The notes under the pieces are model-generated. The model saw only the letters and a list, made by a program, of their open reading frames with translations, was not told the DNA's origin and did not search any database. Both the position numbers and the translations under genes were made by a program. From Osmia lignaria lignaria (taxonomy: Eukaryota > Arthropoda > Insecta > Hymenoptera > Megachilidae), in contig NC_135046.1 in NCBI RefSeq assembly GCF_051020975.1, forward strand, positions 6,696,001 through 6,760,000: a stretch of 64,000 bases of DNA. Direction: 5' to 3'. The stretch's first letter is position 1, and each line of letters starts with the position of its first letter. This document shows, piece after piece, positions 58,116 to 64,000 of this stretch.

Positions 58116-61100
58116 TCACGATCCCTGCAACGCTCGTATTTCGTGAGAGGCATCGTAGCACCGTCGAGCCGCTACCAGTTACACGCGTCGAGCAATTTAT
58201 ACCGAAGACCAGGGAATTTAGGATCGATATCGTAAAATTTACTTTTTGAAGAGCTTTCGTTCGCTTTCATCGAGAATAGTTTATTCGATTCACCGAATAA
58301 CACCGCTACCCTGCAATTCTAAAATCCTTTCTTCAAACGCTCCTGCGGAGAAATTTCGGGATTCGAGGTTATTCAGGTCAGGATCGAGCATCAGCTAACC
58401 GCAGAGTCTCGGTTCCGCGAGGGATGTTGATTCAAACGGGGGAGATTTAGACGTCGAGTTTCTCAGCCTTGCAGGATTAATGATATTTGTGGAAAAACAA
58501 TGGCGGTTCGCGCGAGTAAAACCGCGTATGCATATTGAAAGGTTGAATACATGGAAGACAAATGATAAATCTTCGAGAGGGTGCTGCTCGGATTAACGCT
58601 CATTCGTGGTGGTTGAAGAGCGGATAAACGGAAGAGAAGCGTGTAACGAGACTTTTCCGAGCTCCCCTAACAGGCTGAAAGCTAATTACCCTGTTCGCGT
58701 CGTTATCACGAATATACCTAACCCCAGGACGCGACGATACGTTACAGACGTCTAAACTTTCTCAAATATTATTAATATCGCGACTTTATAGCCGGAATAA
58801 CTTTGAGTACTGTCACCGCTGATAGGCGTAGTTCACGGAAGAGTATGTCACAACCACCTCTCGTCCCTCATTATTACAGCCTGTGTCACGAGTGAAAAGC
58901 TCCCACCAACGTTGGAACATTGATGTCACGCTGGATGGAGAAAATGGAAGGGGTAATGAAATGCAACCCCGTATCCGTTCTAACTTTCCAGTAATTAAGT
59001 GCGTCGAAACTTGCCTAAGACTCGTAATTTTGTTTTATAAAGAAGCAGGGATAGCTTTCCTAGACGCTGACTTTCTCCCTCCTTTCGAGTAGCTCTTTAA
59101 CAAAGGAAACTATTGAAAAAAAAAAAGAAAAAAAAAATATAGAAAAAGTCGGTTAAAAATACGTGAGTCGGTGGTTAATTTCACCCCTTTCGCGATATTT
59201 TCGCATACAGTTTACAGAATTGAGAATTTTCAAAGTATCGTTATAGAGTGCTAGAATGACTGTAAGACAAGGAGGTTAAATGACCCAAAGGGACACTTTG
59301 GTAAGCTCTGCTCGCAAACATGGGTAACCTTGTTACAATATGTAGCTTGCGAAACTCTTTATCCTATAGAGTGCATTATTTCGTAACCCATATTCTTGAC
59401 TGGAAACGGAGATAATCCATGAGTCACGTTACACGGCTGTGTTTCAAATAAAACTTAATTTACCATATGTGTGTGCGTGTATCAGCACATATGAAACTTC
59501 TCGTTAAAACAACATCCATTTTATTCTCCACAAACTGTGTTAATTGTTCATAGTTTTTACGAACGAGTCACGTTATTGCCTTTCTAATTAAAACGACGAT
59601 AGTTCTCACGATGGAAAATAGGTTTCTAAGTGATCGATATACGAACAGCTTGGATAGTCAATATCTATCGGGACAAATTTACTTACACCAATTTCCGGTC
59701 GGTGAATTGGCTCGCCGAGGATTGTACGGCAAACGGAAATGATAAACGAATTGGATACACGTCGACGATAATTAGCCCGTTACGCGAGATAGGCCGATCG
59801 ATACGCAGGGAAATGTAATTTTCCCTTGAAAATCGATTCGCGTCGAATGCATGGAAATACGCGATAAAATTTCGCCAGAATTAGCAACGGCGATAAATTC
59901 TCGTCTCACGAACGATGCTTCCAACGATTGCGTCAAACTATGGCCTGTTAATTACGATATCGACGTTCCTCGCTGAAAAATTCTCTCCGGTTTCCGATTG
60001 AATGAAATAATAAAAAAAGAGACCTAAACGGAACGAATCGATGTCACAATTAGCTATTAAATTATTCGATAGAAATAACAATATATTTTTTTCGAAAAAT
60101 AATGATATATTCTCCTTGAATCCTCTGAAAATCAAAAGAAATTGAAAAGCTTACATTGCACCCGAGTGTACATCATGAAGTATCCCATTGACTCGTTACC
60201 CGTCATCCTCTTTTGCTCCCGTTTCCAACCCTTCCGCTCTCGAAACAGAGGAAAAGAACCCCTCGAAAAGTTTACGTAGCCTGTTCGAGTTTCTTCGTTT
60301 CTTTTCACGAGTTTGCGACCAGTCGCGTCGAACAGCCGACGCGACGCGACGCGACGCCGGTTGAGATCGATAGCCACGAAAAAGAGAGGAACGACTGCAG
60401 GATCGCGTGTGGGACAGATTTACCGGTGACGGCTCGTAAATTCTTAGTAAAAGTCAGTGGTTAATCGATCGTGGCTCGAGAAGAAGCCTCTCGAGTATTT
60501 TTAACGTTGACTATCTTTTAAAATGCAACGAGCTGCGAGCAAACGGGAGGTCTCCAGGAACGGTCGAAGGCATATTTTTGTCGCGGCGATATACCTTGCC
60601 TTTCGATCACGATACCAGCGAAACAAGGGATTTTCTTGTTTATCAGCTTCGGTTAGGGGGAGCTGGGGGTGATATCGTCGCGTTGCTTCCGTCACGTTCT
60701 TTCTGCAACGAGTAACGAGGCGTGCCCTGGCTTCTTTCCTCGGGTCACGCGACCAAACCAGCCCGTTTTTCGTGTGTACGCCTGGTCAGGGTTGACACAC
60801 ATGCACGGTACCGAGCACCGGTGCCAAAGACCCCTGAAGAGCACGCTCGAAAAATAAAAAAGCTCTCGATGGAAAACAAGACACGAGTGCGTACTAACGA
60901 AACCTGTTATCTCGATGGCGACTCGTTAACGCAAACGTGGTATACGCTTCCGATCGTTTTAATTGCTATTGGATAGTAATTAAAGGGCAATCAAAATACA
61001 TAAACGAGGAAGAAAGGAAGTAACGTGAAGCATACTCGATGACTTTTAAACGAACCTCGTGAAAGTTTGCTCGATTGTCATGGTAAGCTTGTTTTCGAAG

Positions 61101-61195
61101 CTGTTCAATGTCTATGACGTCGATTGTAGGATATAAAAAAAGTCATTGTATATGCTTCTGAGGGTGAAGAAGACGATAGGGGGCACATAACTTAC
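58116..61195. other. Non-coding stretch, no gene seen
   Basis: An A-rich tract lies at 59117-59142. CATATGTG and CACATATG form an 8-bp inverted repeat around 14 bases near 59464-59493. (CGACG)4 is at 60337-60356, the same pentamer as at 36605. The GTAAGT on the minus strand near 59683 follows no supported exon. Confidence 0.5.
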
Positions 61196-61217
61196 GATTC
61201 ACTCCGTGGAGGACCAT
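61196..61217 (-). CDS. Candidate 7-codon start exon
   Basis: A minus-strand ATG at 61217 (context CCACGATGG) reads MVLHGVN plus one base before a consensus donor, AATC|GTAAGT. An in-frame TAA lies 15 bases upstream. A TATAATT about 25 bases 5' of the ATG is too close for a standard start site. No second exon was identified. Weak. Confidence 0.18.
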
Positions 61218-64000
61218 CGTGGTCGTGTTTTAAGCAATTATAAAAGTGTCTTCGACAGGTCCACTGGTTTCCCGAACTCGTGCACGAAGTATTCGGTGCT
61301 TTCCACCCTCTCACGAGGTTAGCTCATTGTTTTTCTCGTTAAGTGAACAGGATTACTTCCGAAGAAGAGGCGATCGTTCCGAGTTCCCGGCTAAACGGGG
61401 GCAAAAAAAAAGAGAACGGGAGAAACAGGAGTTTCTAACGCATCTTCGCGTCCGATAGACCGATGAAACGCAAAGTGACAACTCTCGATGAAAAGAAAAA
61501 AAAAAAAAGGAAAATAACGAAACGACAAACGCGATTCGAGTTTCGTCTCCGACACTGATAACGAATTCGCGCCTAATTCGGTATCATCCAACTCGTCTTC
61601 ATTCGCGGACGTAAAATTAGCCGAAGCACCCCCGTGTGAATCGAGGATGTTTCCTCTATACTCGTCTCGAAATCGGTAAAGTAGGTGTCGGTGAGAATTA
61701 CGACGATTTTTAAGGTCAGTAACGGACAAATGGCACCCCGAGACGTTGGGGCGTCGCGGTCGTCGCAGTGACTGGCGAGACTCGCGGCTACCCCCTCCAA
61801 TCTCAACCCCTTCCAACAATTCTCTTTCACCCTCTAGCTTCATCCCCACCAACGCGCTATCTATAGACGGCTATATTCTCGATCTTTTTCTAGCGCGGAA
61901 CATCGGATCCCTCGGTCGCGTCGCCTCCTTCGCAACCCCTGTCTCTTTATCTTGCCAACTTTGTCCGTCGTTTTCTTCACCCTCTTCACCCTCTACCATT
62001 TTCCCTCTCTCACCTTTCCACGCTCGCGAAATTCGTCTTTCTCCCTCCATCGCGCGTTGTTCTCGCTCGCGTTTCCAACCCTCTCCCTTAGTCACTCTAC
62101 AACCCCCCCAGACGCTGGCCAACCGAGTGGTCACGTGAGCGTTAGCTCGGCCAATCATGCGCCGGCTGACGTCATCCGCAGGGGTTCTCATAGACCCGCG
62201 AACGAACGAGCAACGTATATGTATATTTGTAATGTATATTTGCGAACTTTGAGGTACGTGGAAGGGATAGATACTTAGACGGTCGTATGTTCGATCATGG
62301 AACGATGTGTGACGCAATGGCAGGATTGTCGATCCTTGAGATCCTCGGGGAAGGATTAAAGTGGCGGCATACTTTGTTCGTGGAACAAAAGAGTCTCTTA
62401 TGGCTTTGATGTTCTCTACTTTGCATCCCCTTGGTATTATGAGTATTTAAACATCCTCGTAGGAGGGATGAAAAAAAAAAAACGAATGCGTCCGTTGGAA
62501 ATAGCGGTCCTATTCTTTTTTTTTTTTTTTTTTTTATGTTCTAATGAAACGTTAACGTTGATGGGTGAAACGGTTCGATTGGAGCGTTTAAAAGAGATCG
62601 CAGTACGTGACAGGGTGGCGGCGCGGCGTAGCCTCTATAAATTGCGACACAATGCAACGCATGCCAAGCCCCATTTTTCCCCGGACCTGGGAAAAATAGG
62701 TTAGCACCGAAAACTTTCCTGTTTGTATTCCACACTCGAGCGAGGTTTTTCCAGCGTCGCGGCTACGAGGTCGTCGTTGTCGAAATGAAATTCCATAGAG
62801 CAAAGAGAGAGAGAGAGAAAAAGGGGGTTAAATCAAGGGTGAGAGAGAGTAGAAGAAGCCGGTGGTAAATCAACGCTGTAGGTGTTTTCTTCCGAAAAAT
62901 TTTCACGGAAAATCGCCTTAACTGCGGCGAAGCCGGCCCCACCCCCTCTCGCCCTCATCCTTCCGATTCAACCGTCACACTGCGATCGGTACAGAGCTGC
63001 CAGATGTGGATTTACTGGGAAAGTTTTATGCGCCCAAAAAGTTCCTCGTAAATCTTGTACGCCGTAAAAATTTTCCATTCTCCTTTTATTTGCATTTCTC
63101 CGCAGACTTTGCGGAACACCCTCGTAACTCATCCTCCGCCGCGCGAAATAATGCCAGTTAATCCGCGCCGTAAACAGTTCATGAACCGCAAATGATCGAG
63201 GAGTCGCGAGCCGAATCGGCGATCGTTTATCGGCTCAAGCCGCACACGGTAGTCGTGTATCCTTTTTTATCCTACTTTTTATCATACTTGGACGTTTTCT
63301 GAATTTCTTCCTCTTATCGATAGAGGAATCGACGCTGCCTTTACTCGAATAAAAAGTTAATCTAATACCTTCTTCGTCGTTTTCTTTTTTCTCTTTGAAC
63401 CTTATCTCTTCTACCGATACAATTACGGGGAGTAAATTCGACCGGACGAGAAAACCGATACGTGTAATACCTGTCGCTGGAGCGTGTGCTGAAAGGCCGA
63501 CGCGAACCGGGTAAAAGGGATTTGAAATTAAATTGCGGCGTGCAATTATTAAGCGGTTTTAATTACGCGTCTTTGCCGGCCGTGCTCGCTTTTTAGCTTA
63601 CCCGGGAAACCAAAGAAGTAGTTGCGGCCAACTGTACTATTGCCCTCGTTTCTGACTTTTTCGAAGAGACCAACTAGACCCACTGACCAGTAAAGATTTT
63701 AAGATATAAAAAAAATAAGAAGAAATATTCGTTTACGCGTTAACGTCTCTGCGAAAATCACCCTCTATTATCGCCGCGAAACGTTGATTACCTACCCGCC
63801 GAGGGAATTTAATTCGGTTTATGGATTCGGTGAATCAATTTCATTAATGCGAAAATTACGAGCCGCGTAGTGCACGGTTAATAACCAATAATCGTGTTCT
63901 GCTTATAAACGTCAAGTTAACCGTGATTCGAGGACGCGAACGCGTTCGTATACGACCGGCCGCGTTGTTCGTTTGCAAAATGCAACGAGTGCCGTTGCCT
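61218..64000. other. Non-coding stretch, CpG- and TAAT-rich near the end
   Basis: Twelve A (62471-62482) and nineteen T (62516-62534) form an inverted homopolymer pair. Frames at 61390-62317 overlap on both strands and are chance. A DRE motif is at 63315-63322 and an octamer ATTTGCAT at 63088-63094 region. From about 63480 to the end, CpG-rich sequence alternates with AATTA cores, which suggests regulatory DNA. Confidence 0.5.

Noticed and set aside
1..64000. CRISPR arrays, operons, TTAGG telomere repeats, rRNA, retroelement proteins
   Set aside because: None were seen on reading; the sequence is nuclear eukaryotic non-coding DNA with few exons.

Overview
The window looks like a gene-poor stretch of an insect nuclear genome, most likely a hymenopteran (perhaps a bee). 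CpG dinucleotides are abundant everywhere, GC content is moderate, GA microsatellites and AT-rich homeodomain-type motifs are scattered about, and there is no dense ORF packing, operon, tRNA, rRNA or CRISPR array. The species cannot be named from the sequence. Nearly all open frames longer than 60 codons are chance frames of intronic or intergenic DNA.

The best-supported gene is on the minus strand at about 30.8-31.9 kb. A short first exon (31933-31867) encodes a hydrophobic, signal-like N-terminus. It splices in matching phase across a 787-bp intron to a 313-bp exon (31079-30767). That second exon carries an FxNPxY motif and three YxxL motifs, like the cytoplasmic tail of an endocytic receptor. 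A second minus-strand exon (50561-50451) has good splice borders and strongly coding-like codons, but I do not recognise its family. Weaker candidate exons lie on the minus strand at 23.4, 24.6, 26.9-27.2, 36.9, 46.9 and 61.2 kb. A phase-compatible plus-strand chain runs 47.2, 51.0, 52.1 and 53.3 kb.

Region by region: 1-5 kb is non-coding with one TATA+Inr promoter (1664-1700). A small hAT-like MITE with a near-perfect 8-bp target duplication sits at 5.9-6.0 kb. The 6-15 kb stretch is CpG-rich non-coding DNA with two near-consensus CTCF sites. A 58-bp GA microsatellite is at 17.9 kb and a perfect 11-bp inverted repeat at 18.7 kb. A non-coding element is duplicated at 20.7 and 21.1 kb. The minus-strand gene follows at 27-32 kb. 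Two members of a palindromic repeat family are at 32.5 and 41.1 kb. A probable cis-regulatory block is at 44.5-45.0 kb. Possible head-to-head transcription starts are at 46.9-47.2 kb. A pogo/Tigger-type MITE lies at 51.7 kb. The last 10 kb is non-coding apart from one weak first-exon candidate.

No pathway or gene system can be assembled here. The window reads as long introns and intergenic spacer around a few small exons, with regulatory motifs and short non-autonomous transposons. All exon calls rest on splice motifs, reading frame, phase and codon pattern only.
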